Source: Carboxylicivirga sp964602515 (GTDB lineage Bacteria; Bacteroidota; Bacteroidia; Bacteroidales; Marinilabiliaceae). From it: 64,000 nt of DNA. The DNA is taken from positions 1 to 64,000 of the forward strand of contig CAZRRJ010000012.1 in the NCBI GenBank assembly GCA_964602515.1. The letters run 5' to 3'. Below, in pieces: positions 45,393 through 54,069 of the stretch. The notes under the pieces were generated by a model. That model saw only the letters and a program-made list of their open reading frames with translations. It was not told the DNA's origin and searched no databases. Position numbers and translations under genes: made by a program. Every line of letters starts with the position of its first letter. Position 1 is the first letter of the stretch.

Positions 45393-45911
45393 ATGAAAAA
45401 CAAAACATTACTCATAGGGTTACTAACTATTTTTATAAGCCTAATAGTTTTTTATATTCTGTTTTCTATTAAATACAGTTTTAAATGGTGGGAACATGAG
45501 CAATACCTATTATACTTCATTCCTATATGGTCTGTTGCTTTTGGCATATGTTCTTATAGTTTTTCAAAGAAATTCATTCAAAAAAAACGAATTCATTTTC
45601 CGATTGAGAAACCTACTAATTACAATGCTGTAGAAGCACAAAAACAATGGAGATGGGAGAAAAATAGCATGCTACAGAAAGCATGTGTAATTGGAAGAAA
45701 TATCTTTGGAATATCTATTCCTATTTATGTTTTAGCTTATGTAGACAAAAGTGTTCATATAAAAAGCAATTGGTTTATGATAACTTTCTTTCTTGTAGCT
45801 ACTTCTATTTGTTTTATCCTTGAAAGAAAATTGAAAAAAAATTATATAACTAATCAAAGCCCCGTTATCCGGGGCTTTTTTCATATTTCTGTTCGTAAAA
45901 CTCGATTTTAG
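45393..45911 (+). CDS. Hypothetical membrane protein with three hydrophobic segments
   Basis: A 172-residue protein from the ATG at 45393; upstream frame extension overlaps the lipoprotein gene and is unlikely to be used. Hydrophobic segments lie at about 5-25 (LLIGLLTIFISLIVFYILF), 38-55 and 105-150. The frame runs through the strong hairpin at 45856-45881, so the last 18 or so codons may result from an indel; in another frame TAA codons occur just before the hairpin, after an A8 run. With the lipoprotein it forms a two-gene unit of unknown role; an immunity or partner protein is conceivable. Confidence 0.5.
   Translation: MKNKTLLIGLLTIFISLIVFYILFSIKYSFKWWEHEQYLLYFIPIWSVAFGICSYSFSKKFIQKKRIHFPIEKPTNYNAVEAQKQWRWEKNSMLQKACVIGRNIFGISIPIYVLAYVDKSVHIKSNWFMITFFLVATSICFILERKLKKNYITNQSPVIRGFFHISVRKTRF
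45856..45881 (+). terminator. Intrinsic terminator inside the 3' end of the membrane-protein frame
   Basis: A 9-bp stem AAAGCCCCG/CGGGGCTTT, 5-nt loop, followed by T6 on the plus strand. On the minus strand it overlaps the stop of a small ORF and may terminate weakly. Confidence 0.85.
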
Positions 45912-45999
45912 CCTTAAGATAGTTTAATTCTTTGAACTGATTCCAAGCATAGGCAGAAAACGCCATTATGGCCATAAATAAGCCGATTAAAACATACAT
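45865..45999 (-). CDS. Small single-pass membrane protein (44 aa), tail of a mobilisation operon
   Basis: ATG at 45999 overlaps the stop of the relaxase remnant (TGATG). The product starts MYVLIGLFMAIMAFSAYAW, a membrane helix, and continues as a charged helix (FKELNYLKAKIEFYEQ), ending at TAA in the hairpin loop. Small membrane coiled-coil proteins of this type can follow relaxase genes; this one may be a leftover of the degraded module. No family is claimed. Confidence 0.4.
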   Translation of the reverse strand: MYVLIGLFMAIMAFSAYAWNQFKELNYLKAKIEFYEQKYEKSPG

Positions 46000-46094
46000 C
46001 AAACTATTTTGTCCAAGACTTCGCCCTGCTCTCGGCTCATGGCATACTCCAAGGATGCTGCCGTGTGGGTGATGGATTTCTCTTTGCCTATCAT
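45999..46094 (-). pseudogene. Internally deleted mobilisation relaxase (N-terminal remnant)
   Basis: ATG at 46094 overlaps the MobC stop (ATGA), as in intact Bacteroidetes mobilisation operons. The 31-codon frame starts MIGKEKSITHTAASLEYAM, matching the start of MobB/BmgA-like relaxases (MIGK.KSI.HT..S..Y), then ends at TGA within 31 codons instead of about 300-400. The catalytic His-triad region is gone, so the element cannot self-nick. Confidence 0.65.
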
Positions 46095-46390
46095 TCTTCC
46101 AGTTTCTTTAGATGCTGTTTGACTTGCTTCATCAGGCTTTGGGCTTCCTCCCAAAAATTGGGGTGCCCTTTCTTGAACAGGTTCGACAAACTGGAGAAGT
46201 GCCGGTGGTAGGTGTGCAGATCCTTGTACACTTCCAATTCTTCCGGAGTGAGTTTGTAGCCGATTTTCCGACCGAAGCCGGCACGGCGTAAATACTCGGA
46301 AACCGAAAGTCCGCTTTCGCCTGCTCGTTTCTCTAGTAGCTTCTTTTCAAGCTTCGTTACTCGAAGCTCTATCTTCTCGGTTCGCTTCAT
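46091..46390 (-). CDS. MobC-like plasmid mobilisation (relaxosome) protein
   Basis: A 99-residue protein with a ribbon-helix-helix start (TEKIELRVTKLEKKLLEKRA, then GLSVSEYLRRAGFGRK) and a helical C-terminus rich in Lys/His. The pattern is that of MobC-family accessory proteins that bind oriT and help the relaxase. It overlaps both neighbours by ATGA junctions. The segment is visibly richer in G+C than the flanking DNA, which supports transfer. The partner relaxase is truncated, so it is probably an orphan. Confidence 0.75.
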   Translation of the reverse strand: MKRTEKIELRVTKLEKKLLEKRAGESGLSVSEYLRRAGFGRKIGYKLTPEELEVYKDLHTYHRHFSSLSNLFKKGHPNFWEEAQSLMKQVKQHLKKLEE

Positions 46391-46611
46391 TCTTCAAGGT
46401 CTGCATAGATTTGAAGTTGTGATACCAAACGCCCGTACTGCATGGCCTTCTCATGGTAGTAGGTGTGCATGTGGTCATTCAGATGCCGAAGACCTTCGGC
46501 CATTGTTTGGGCTTACTGCTGGGCAGAAAGTGCCATGTTCAACAGGTCGGTAGTGTCTGCTTTGAGTTCTACCGTTACATCGTTTAGCTTCTTTAGTTCG
46601 TATCCATCCAT
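46387..46611 (-). pseudogene. Disrupted 74-codon gene upstream of mobC
   Basis: A 75-codon frame from ATG 46611 (MDGYELKKLNDVTVELK) to a TGA overlapping the mobC start. It is interrupted by an in-frame TAA at 46513-46515, after 32 codons (ALSAQQ-stop-AQTMAEGLRHL). Without the stop it would be a helical, Leu/His-rich protein. The ATGA coupling shows it belonged to the mobilisation operon; the family is not recognised. Re-initiation at an internal ATG is possible. Confidence 0.55.
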
Positions 46612-46736
46612 GATTCTAAGTTTTGTACTTCCCTCAACGACCATCGGTAGGTATATGGGGTTAATTTGGTATAAATTACACTAATTGAATTACAATCATT
46701 AACAAAGTCAGGGCTTAATCCTGTATTATTTTGTCG

Positions 46737-46744
46737 TATCTTTG
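46737..46744 (+). promoter_or_regulatory. Putative era promoter -7 element (TATCTTTG)
   Basis: A TAnnTTTG match ending 16 bp before the era start codon, implying a very short leader; it argues against the longer upstream start at 46731. Confidence 0.5.
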
Positions 46745-46760
46745 CAGCCGAAAAATAAAT

Positions 46761-47651
46761 ATGACCATGACACATAAAGCCGGCTTTGTTAATATTGTAG
46801 GAAATCCTAATGTTGGGAAATCAACTTTATCAAACGAATTGGTGGGCGAACGCTTATCTATTATCACATCAAAAGCACAAACAACCAGGCATCGCATTTT
46901 TGGCATTGTTAATAAGCCTGAATACCAAATTGTTTTTTCTGATACTCCGGGTGTATTAAAACCAAATTACAAATTACAAGAGTCGATGCTGAAGTTTTCA
47001 AAATCAGCACTAAATGATGCAGATGTCATATTATATGTGACCGATACTTTTGAAAAACCAGATAAAAATGATGAGTTTTTAAGTTCGGTTCAAAAAACAA
47101 ATATTCCTGTGTTATTGGTAATTAATAAGATAGATCTGATTGATCAGGAAAAATTAGATGGCATAATTGATTTTTGGAAAGAACAGCTTCCTAATGCTGA
47201 AATATTTCCAATGTCAGCCCTGCATAAATTTAACGTTCAAAATTTATTTGACCGTATTATTGAAATGCTCCCGGACTCACCTCCATTTTTTGAAAAAGAT
47301 GCTATTACTGATAAACCAGAACGCTTTTTTGTAACAGAAATAATCCGCGAAAAAATTCTTATTCAATACAAAAAAGAAATTCCTTACTCGGTTGAAATTG
47401 AAGTTGAAGAATTTAAAGAAAGTAAAGAAAGAGTAGATATCAGAGCTATTATTCATGTGGCTCGTGATTCACAAAAAGGTATTATTATAGGCCATAAAGG
47501 CGTTAAACTAAAGTGGGTGGGTATAGAAGCTCGTAAAGATCTGGAAGCATTCTTAAAAAAGAAAGTACATTTAACTACTTACGTCAAAGTAACAAAAGAC
47601 TGGCGCGATAAAGAAAATTTTCTTCGTAGCCACGGATACGACCTAAAGTAA
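46761..47651 (+). CDS. era: GTPase Era
   Basis: From ATG 46761 a 296-residue GTPase needed for 16S rRNA maturation and 30S assembly. The G1 loop GNPNVGKSTLSNELV lies near residue 12, G3 DTPG (SDTPGVLKPNY), and G4 NKID (LVINKIDLID). The C-terminal KH domain includes IIGHKGVKLKWVGIEARKDLE. The in-frame extension upstream lies over the promoter element and is rejected. It is followed by der, a common Bacteroidetes arrangement. Confidence 0.96.
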   Translation: MTMTHKAGFVNIVGNPNVGKSTLSNELVGERLSIITSKAQTTRHRIFGIVNKPEYQIVFSDTPGVLKPNYKLQESMLKFSKSALNDADVILYVTDTFEKPDKNDEFLSSVQKTNIPVLLVINKIDLIDQEKLDGIIDFWKEQLPNAEIFPMSALHKFNVQNLFDRIIEMLPDSPPFFEKDAITDKPERFFVTEIIREKILIQYKKEIPYSVEIEVEEFKESKERVDIRAIIHVARDSQKGIIIGHKGVKLKWVGIEARKDLEAFLKKKVHLTTYVKVTKDWRDKENFLRSHGYDLK

Positions 47652-47718
47652 TCAGAACCTTAATTTACACCTGGGTTTTAATTTACAGGTAATGATTGGT
47701 GCAAAGAACGAGTTTAAC

Positions 47719-47726
47719 TACCTTTG
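47719..47726 (+). promoter_or_regulatory. der promoter -7 element (TACCTTTG)
   Basis: A TAnnTTTG match with ATTG (about 47696-47699) 19 bp upstream as the -33 element; the start codon at 47761 follows 34 bp later. Confidence 0.6.
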
Positions 47727-47760
47727 CAGCCCCAAAAAAACAAAAAAAAGAAAATTCATC

Positions 47761-49065
47761 ATGGGAAATATAGTTGCAATTGTTGGTAGACCAAACGTAG
47801 GTAAATCAACACTTTTTAATCGATTAACCGGAACCCGACAAGCTATTGTTGATGAGATGGCCGGCGTAACACGCGACCGCTTGTATGGCAAAGCATTTTG
47901 GAATGGCGTTGATTTCTCAGTTATTGATACAGGTGGTTATGCAACCAATTCTGATGATATTTTTGAAGAAGAAATTCGTAAACAAGTGCTTATTGCGATT
48001 GAAGAAGCAGATATTGTAGTATTTGTAGTTGATGTCGTTACAGGAGTAACGGATTATGATGAAAATGTTGCTGACATCCTGAGAAAATCGCAAAAACCAG
48101 TTTTATTACTTGTGAATAAAGTTGATAATAATGAACGTATACCGGAAGCAAGTTATTTCTATTCACTAGGTCTTGAAGAATTATACCCTATCTCATCAAT
48201 TAATGGCGCAGGGACAGGTGATTTTCTTGACAAGCTGGTTTCATTGTTTCCAAAAGATGAGGACGAAGAATACCTCGACCTTCCAAGGTTTACTATTGTA
48301 GGACGACCTAATGCCGGAAAATCTTCAATTATTAACGCTTTCATTGGTGAAAACAGAAATATCGTAACACCCATTTCCGGCACAACTCGTGATTCAATTT
48401 ATACCCGGTATAATAAGTTCGGACATGATTTTTACCTGGTTGATACAGCCGGTTTAAGAAAAAAATCAAAGGTAAACGAAGATCTTGAGTTCTATTCAGT
48501 AATGCGTGCTGTACGTGCCATTGAAAACTCTGATGTATGTATGTTAATGATTGATGCCACACGTGGTTTTGAAGGGCAAGACCAAAAGATTTTCTCCCTG
48601 ATAAAACGTAACAAAAAGGGTATTGTTGTTTTGGTTAACAAGTGGGATTTAATTGAAAAAGATACGCATACAGTTAAGAAATTTGAAGCCCAGGTACGGG
48701 AAGCTATGGCTCCCTATACCGATTTTCCGATAATATTTACTTCTGCAATAACTAAACAGCGTATACATAAAGCTATAGAAGCAGCCTTGCAGGTTTATGA
48801 AAACAGGAATACCAAAATTACAACTTCTAAACTGAATGAAACCTTATTACCTTTGATAGAGAAATACCCTCCTCCGGCAACTAAAGGTAAATTTATTAGA
48901 ATAAAATACATAACACAGTTACCTACCCACTCACCCACATTTGCATTCTTTTGTAATTTGCCGCAATACATTAAAGAACCTTACAAACGTTTTCTGGAAA
49001 ATAAAATAAGGGAACACTGGAACTTTAATGGTGTACAAGTCAACATTATATTACGTAAAAAATAA
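47761..49065 (+). CDS. der: Ribosome-biogenesis GTPase Der (EngA)
   Basis: From ATG 47761 a 434-residue protein with two tandem G domains. The first has GRPNVGKSTLFNRL and DTGGYATNS, the second GRPNAGKSSIINAF, DTAGLRKKS and NKWDLIEK; a C-terminal KH-like domain follows (about 350-434). It is needed for 50S subunit assembly. An in-frame start 69 bp earlier crosses the promoter and has no homology, so the internal ATG is preferred. A structured repeat begins 8 bp after the stop. Confidence 0.96.
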   Translation: MGNIVAIVGRPNVGKSTLFNRLTGTRQAIVDEMAGVTRDRLYGKAFWNGVDFSVIDTGGYATNSDDIFEEEIRKQVLIAIEEADIVVFVVDVVTGVTDYDENVADILRKSQKPVLLLVNKVDNNERIPEASYFYSLGLEELYPISSINGAGTGDFLDKLVSLFPKDEDEEYLDLPRFTIVGRPNAGKSSIINAFIGENRNIVTPISGTTRDSIYTRYNKFGHDFYLVDTAGLRKKSKVNEDLEFYSVMRAVRAIENSDVCMLMIDATRGFEGQDQKIFSLIKRNKKGIVVLVNKWDLIEKDTHTVKKFEAQVREAMAPYTDFPIIFTSAITKQRIHKAIEAALQVYENRNTKITTSKLNETLLPLIEKYPPPATKGKFIRIKYITQLPTHSPTFAFFCNLPQYIKEPYKRFLENKIREHWNFNGVQVNIILRKK

Positions 49066-49073
49066 CACCGGAA

Positions 49074-49234
49074 GGAGGCTGTTCAAAAAGTAAAGATTCC
49101 AATCCTTTTGCAAAATTGTAGTATAACCCTAGCACTGTAAGGAAAACTGAATTTCGACAACTTTCCTTTAATAATTTTAAGTGTAAAAGTTAGTAAAGCC
49201 AAAAACCTGCTTTTTGAACATCCTCTTCTTTTTT
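49074..49234 (+). repeat. Structured intergenic repeat, copy B (terminator-like)
   Basis: Homologous to 29341-29502 over about 160 bp. The terminal inverted repeats are GAGGCTGTTCAAAAAG and CTTTTTGAACATCCTC: where copy A has a CCG/CGG pairing, this copy has TCA/TGA, keeping the stem. It ends in a T run and follows the der stop directly. Confidence 0.75.
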
Positions 49235-49285
49235 TAATGGCACTATACATGTTATAGGCCTTCCGGCAAATGAAAAGTTTTTGGC

Positions 49286-49293
49286 TATATTTG
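49286..49293 (+). promoter_or_regulatory. Putative porin-gene promoter -7 element (TATATTTG)
   Basis: A TAnnTTTG match 70 bp before the porin start; no clear -33 element. Confidence 0.4.
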
Positions 49294-49363
49294 TCTTTGG
49301 TTCACTCAAGTTTTATTGAACCTGACATTATACATCACATCGAACGAATTGATTTAAAAAAGT

Positions 49364-51352
49364 ATGCGAATCATTTTCAACAAATACCTTTCTCTTATTG
49401 CTATTACCTTGTTTATAACACTTTCTATCCATGCCCAAAGGCCTGAAAATATGACAAATGAACGCGATGGTATGGGATCAGAAAAGGATAAGACGCCAAC
49501 AGAGACTATTCCTCCTGATGTTAGAACATGGAAATTAAAAGATCATTTTACATTTAGTGACACTATACCTGTTGACACCTTATCAGATGGTTACCAGATA
49601 TTCAATCCTGTTTTTCGTGAAACAATAGCAGCTAACCACCTTGGTAATTTAGGGTCATCATATCAATCCATGCTATTTGATGAACAGCAACATTATTACG
49701 GCCACCTGTTTTACAATTCATTATTAGCTTATATTCCACAACCAGATAAACTCTATTTTTTTAATACCAAAACGCCATACGTTAATGTAAGCTATCATTT
49801 CGGAGGCCCCAAAAGAAGATCTGAAGAATATATTAGTGCTTTATACACCCAGAATATCACCAAAAAAACCAATGTTGGTATACAATACCAGTTAAGCTCA
49901 TCAATGGGTCAATATCAGGTACAAAAAGCCGAAAATCAAAACTTTAAATTCTGGAGTAGTTATAATGGCGACCTGTATAATATGCATATGGCATTTATTT
50001 ATGCAAAAATTGCTAATCAAGAGAATGGCGGCCTAAACATCCCCGGATCGAATGATAATTTTCCGAATGAAGATCCGGAAGACTTAGCTTTTCAATTTAG
50101 TGATGCATCACTTAAACTAAATAATCTACAATTCTTCTACAACCATTCACTTTCAATTGGTAACATTAATGTAAAAGGAAAAGATTCTACTGTAACAGAA
50201 TTACCAGTCAGTACAGTTTATCATACCTTAAAATTTGATCAGGGTAAACGCAATTATCATATAAACCAATACCCTAAAATTCCATTTTATAACAATATTT
50301 ACCGCGATTCATTGCAAACCCGCGACAGCACTCTTTATAACAATATATCCAACACGTTTCAGATTAAATTTAACGAGGAAGCTAATTCCCTACTTAAATT
50401 TGGACTACGGGCTTATATTGTAAATGATATTTCCTTATATAAATTTCCGGGCAATACCGGTTGGAAGTTTGATAAAGATGGCAAAGGCATACCTGTTTAC
50501 CAAACCAGGGATACCAGTTTGGTAACATCAGCTATTGGTGGCCAAATATTTAAAAACCTCGGAAAGAATTTATGGTGGAATGCAGGTATGAAATTATATT
50601 TCCAGGGATACAGAGCCGGTGACTCTGAAATTACAGGTAGTTTAAACTCCAGCTTCAGAATAAGAAAAGATACTGCCGGTTTTTTTGCAAATGGTGGTAT
50701 TTATCTTCGTCAGCCCGAACTTTTTGAGAACCAGTATTACTCTAATCACATACAATGGTCCGAAGACTTTAACCAGGTTAAAAGCATACGAATTCACGGC
50801 GGATTCAGAATACCAACAAAACGCTTTGAACTAAGCGCCGGAGCCAATATTGTTACAGATCACATCTATTGGTATACCGACGGCACTCCACGACAAAGCA
50901 GCAAGGTAATACAAATCCTAAACGCACGCCTAAAAAAACACTTTCAACTGAGGCGTGTACATTGTGTTAATGATGCGGTAGTACAATATTCCAGCGATAA
51001 TGATATTATTCCCGTACCACTTTTGTCTCTCTATAATTCAACCTACTACGAAAATACACTATTCCGGGTATTGCACTTCCAGGTAGGTATTGATTTAAGA
51101 TACAACACCGCATATTATGCTCCTAAATACATGCCGGCAACTTCTACATTTGTTAACCAAAAAGATGTAGAGGTTGGTAATTACCCATTTATAGATGTTT
51201 TTGCAAACCTACAACTCAAACGCGCTCGGATTTACGTTAAATTTGACCATGTAAATCAAGGTTATCCTGATGATCCGTACTATGCAGCTTACAAGTATCC
51301 GGCTAATCCGAGAAGCCTTAAATTTGGTGTATCCTGGAACTTTTATGACTAA
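49364..51352 (+). CDS. Putative porin (Porin_10-type beta-barrel)
   Basis: A 662-residue exported protein with signal peptide about 1-24 (LSLIAITLFITLSIHAQ). A barrel-like sequence of alternating aromatic strands follows throughout (NVGIQYQLSSSMGQYQ, LLKFGLRAYIVNDISLY, LRYNTAYYAPKYMPATSTF), ending FGVSWNFYD. I recognise it as the Bacteroidetes putative-porin family. It is outer-membrane; the transported solutes are unknown. Confidence 0.8.
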   Translation: MRIIFNKYLSLIAITLFITLSIHAQRPENMTNERDGMGSEKDKTPTETIPPDVRTWKLKDHFTFSDTIPVDTLSDGYQIFNPVFRETIAANHLGNLGSSYQSMLFDEQQHYYGHLFYNSLLAYIPQPDKLYFFNTKTPYVNVSYHFGGPKRRSEEYISALYTQNITKKTNVGIQYQLSSSMGQYQVQKAENQNFKFWSSYNGDLYNMHMAFIYAKIANQENGGLNIPGSNDNFPNEDPEDLAFQFSDASLKLNNLQFFYNHSLSIGNINVKGKDSTVTELPVSTVYHTLKFDQGKRNYHINQYPKIPFYNNIYRDSLQTRDSTLYNNISNTFQIKFNEEANSLLKFGLRAYIVNDISLYKFPGNTGWKFDKDGKGIPVYQTRDTSLVTSAIGGQIFKNLGKNLWWNAGMKLYFQGYRAGDSEITGSLNSSFRIRKDTAGFFANGGIYLRQPELFENQYYSNHIQWSEDFNQVKSIRIHGGFRIPTKRFELSAGANIVTDHIYWYTDGTPRQSSKVIQILNARLKKHFQLRRVHCVNDAVVQYSSDNDIIPVPLLSLYNSTYYENTLFRVLHFQVGIDLRYNTAYYAPKYMPATSTFVNQKDVEVGNYPFIDVFANLQLKRARIYVKFDHVNQGYPDDPYYAAYKYPANPRSLKFGVSWNFYD

Positions 51353-51422
51353 GAGAGTAACCTACTTTACTTTTGTTGAGTACAACTTATTAACTTTGCT
51401 CACTGAAACTAAAAGCGTTATT

Positions 51423-52847
51423 ATGCGAAAATATAGTATTTTCATCGTTGTATTATTATCTGTTCTTCTTAATGGATGCCAACCTGGAAGCAAGAAAGTA
51501 AAGCAGCAGAAAACTATCGAACCTGTTTCAATCGACCTTACTGATATTATTAAAAGAGGAAAAATACGCGTCGTTACAGACTATAACTCCACTAATTACT
51601 TTGTTTATAAAGGCCGCCCTTTAGGTTATCAGCTTGAGCTGCTTCAGGCACTAAGTAATACGCTAGGTATAAAATTAGAAATTGTTGTATCCAATAATGT
51701 AGAAAAGAATTTTAACAGTTTACTTAATGGCGATGTAGACCTTATTGCCACCAACCTTACAATTACTCGAAAAAGAGAACAAAAAGTAGCCTTTACCGAA
51801 CACCACTGTACAACACGACAAGTATTAGTGCAACAAATTCCTATAAACAGCCAGAACACAGAACACAATAAAAAGATTATTCGTAACCAACTTGATTTGG
51901 CTGGCAAAACCATATATGTACAAGAAAACTCGTCTTACGTTAACCGCCTTAAAAGTTTAAGTAACGAAATTGGTGACAGTATTAATATTGTAGAAATACC
52001 TGATTATGAGGTTGAGCAACTAATTGCCCTTGTAGCCAGTGGCGAAATATCCTACACTGTTTGCGATGAAAACCTGGCAAAAATAAACCGGAATTTCTAT
52101 GATAACATTGATATTGAAACAGCTGTAAGTTTCCCTCAAAAGATTGGCTGGGCTGTCCGGCCTAATTCTATAGATTTAAAAGATGTAGTAGATAACTGGT
52201 TAATTAACTTCAAAAAAACCAATCAATACAAACGTATTTATCGCAAGTACTTTATTAATAAACGTTCTACCCATCTTGTTAATTCATCTTTTCATTCCAT
52301 TAAAGGTGGAAAAATTTCGGCGTATGATTCCATTATTAAGGAAGAGAGCAAAAAGTATGATTTTGATTGGCGACTGGTGGCTGCTGTAATATATCAGGAA
52401 TCTCGCTTCTTACCTGAGGTGGAAAGTTGGGCAGGTGCTATTGGCCTGATGCAGCTAATGCCACAAACAGCAGAAAGCTTTGGTGTTAAAGAAATAACAT
52501 CACCACAGGATAATATTCAGGGAGGACTAAAATTTTTAATCTGGCTTAATAAACGTTTTGAGAATGTAATTACTGATCCAGAAGAACGCCTTAAGTTTGT
52601 TTTAGCCTCATATAACGTTGGTCACGGACATGTGGAAGATGCTATGCGCTTAGCTGAAAAAAACAATAAAAACCCACACATTTGGGAAGGTAATGTTGAC
52701 TACTATTTATTAAATAAATCAAAACCATCGTTCTATAACGACCCTGTAGTAAAATATGGCTACTGTCGTGGCGAAGAACCATATCACTATGTTACCGATA
52801 TTATGGAACGCTACACGCACTATAAGAACGTGATTGTAGACCAGTAA
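51423..52847 (+). CDS. mltF: MltF-type membrane-bound lytic transglycosylase, lipoprotein
   Basis: From ATG 51423 a 474-residue lipoprotein: the signal ends in LLSVLLNGC (lipobox). An N-terminal periplasmic solute-binding fold (about 35-285; IKRGKIRVVTDYNSTNYFVY, then GDVDLIATNLTITRKRE) precedes the SLT lysozyme-like domain (about 300-450). That domain has the catalytic Glu in IYQESRFLPEVESWAGAIG, then GLMQLMPQTAESFG. It cleaves peptidoglycan glycan strands to 1,6-anhydro products. A longer frame start overlaps the porin gene and is rejected. The 3' end overlaps the convergent NUDIX gene by 47 bp. Confidence 0.92.
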   Translation: MRKYSIFIVVLLSVLLNGCQPGSKKVKQQKTIEPVSIDLTDIIKRGKIRVVTDYNSTNYFVYKGRPLGYQLELLQALSNTLGIKLEIVVSNNVEKNFNSLLNGDVDLIATNLTITRKREQKVAFTEHHCTTRQVLVQQIPINSQNTEHNKKIIRNQLDLAGKTIYVQENSSYVNRLKSLSNEIGDSINIVEIPDYEVEQLIALVASGEISYTVCDENLAKINRNFYDNIDIETAVSFPQKIGWAVRPNSIDLKDVVDNWLINFKKTNQYKRIYRKYFINKRSTHLVNSSFHSIKGGKISAYDSIIKEESKKYDFDWRLVAAVIYQESRFLPEVESWAGAIGLMQLMPQTAESFGVKEITSPQDNIQGGLKFLIWLNKRFENVITDPEERLKFVLASYNVGHGHVEDAMRLAEKNNKNPHIWEGNVDYYLLNKSKPSFYNDPVVKYGYCRGEEPYHYVTDIMERYTHYKNVIVDQ

Positions 52848-53472
52848 AAAAATCAGCTTGCTTAATGAGGTGTAAAAATTCACTTATAATCATTGCAGTT
52901 GCCCCCCAAATAACGTATTCATCTACTTTATAGAAAGGTGCATCAACTTGTATCCCATTTATATTACGACTAAAATGATGTATAGTATCGGGTGTTAACA
53001 GTTTTATTATTGGCACTTCAATTATTGAATCAACTTCTCTTAAATCAGGCGTAAATACAGGCAAGATATTAGTAACACAAACCTGTGGATAAACCATAAA
53101 ATTGGAATTTGGAATATAAAGTGGTGTTAATTCACTTATAAACTGAATATTACTACGCTGCACCCCTACCTCTTCTTCTGATTCTCTCAAAGCCGTATCA
53201 AGCAATGAACTATCCCATTTTTCCACTTTTCCACCTGGAAAGCTCACTTGCCCGCTATGTGCACCGTCATAAGTTGAACGCTGTATTAAAGGCATATACC
53301 ACTCATTATCTTTTTTATACAAAAGAATTAGTACACTACTTCTTCTTGCATTCAGAGGATCATGTTTAATGTTTCCGGTCCACCGAACAGAGGGTGACAT
53401 TAAGCGCTGTATATCAATACCCGGCAATGGCTGGTTAAACACTTCTTTTATTATATCAATCTCATTTCTCAT
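52801..53472 (-). CDS. NUDIX hydrolase, CoA pyrophosphatase-like (NudL)
   Basis: A 223-residue NUDIX enzyme. The CoA-pyrophosphatase signature LIQRSTYDGAHSGQVSFPGG (62-81) is directly followed by the NUDIX box, with its REsEEEVG core (96-103). The family splits CoA or its derivatives into 4'-phosphopantetheine and adenosine 3',5'-bisphosphate. The last 12-15 residues run beyond the usual end and overlap the mltF 3' end on the other strand. Confidence 0.88.
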   Translation of the reverse strand: MRNEIDIIKEVFNQPLPGIDIQRLMSPSVRWTGNIKHDPLNARRSSVLILLYKKDNEWYMPLIQRSTYDGAHSGQVSFPGGKVEKWDSSLLDTALRESEEEVGVQRSNIQFISELTPLYIPNSNFMVYPQVCVTNILPVFTPDLREVDSIIEVPIIKLLTPDTIHHFSRNINGIQVDAPFYKVDEYVIWGATAMIISEFLHLIKQADFFTGLQSRSYSACSVP

Positions 53473-53811
53473 GCATTTCTTTTTACTAAGTAACCTGTTA
53501 AAACAACAAATAGTTTTTTTAAGATAACGAATAATACCGATTAATGCAATTTTACAGTTGTATAGTAAAATGAGCTTTATATACTACTAACCTGAGTTCA
53601 ATTTAAATCTATGTTACAGTTTAACTTATTTTTGGGTACATATTTCTACTAATGTAAGGCATATCTGTAAGTACTGTTCAAATTCGGGAAGAATAACCAA
53701 TGGTGTAAATCCCCATGTTCTGTATCAAATTAATGTACTTAGTTCAACGAATGTCATCCTATTAATTTGATTAAAGGCTCTAATTTGTTGATTACACAAT
53801 TAAAAAATATA

Positions 53812-53854
53812 AAGTGCCAGGAAGCAAGGTAATAAGAGTTTTTCCCTGGCACTT
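53812..53854 (-). terminator. Orphan hairpin with minus-strand T tract
   Basis: A 10-bp stem AAGTGCCAGG/CCTGGCACTT with a 23-nt loop; the minus strand continues as a T-rich tract. No gene ends close by on that strand. Confidence 0.5.
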
Positions 53855-54043
53855 GTGCCTTAATACTTCTTACCCCTAATAATAAAAATCAATTTAATTT
53901 CAGGCATTTACAATACAGAATCAAATCGTATTTCAATAAATAAATCTGTCAAGGTTCGGTCTTCTTAGGTATGAAATAAACCTGTGTTTTGATAAACAAT
54001 TGGCGGTAGTATAAAAGTTGATTATAAACAAACGTTAGAACAC

Positions 54044-54069
54044 AAAAAAGGCCGGGCGTTCCCGGCCAT
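54044..54069 (-). terminator. Minus-strand intrinsic terminator
   Basis: GGCCGGG (54050-54056) pairs with CCCGGCC (54061-54067), followed by T6 on the minus strand; 227 bp beyond the permease gene stop. Confidence 0.75.

Noticed and set aside
46612..46736. oriT upstream of the mobilisation remnant
   Set aside because: No inverted repeat plus nic-like site could be defined by eye in this short segment.
46731..46760. Upstream in-frame start for era
   Set aside because: The added residues lie on a TATCTTTG promoter match and precede the conserved N-terminus; ATG at 46761 fits better.
51270..51422. Longer N-terminus for MltF
   Set aside because: It overlaps the porin gene and would bury the lipoprotein signal; ATG 51423 gives a clean lipobox.
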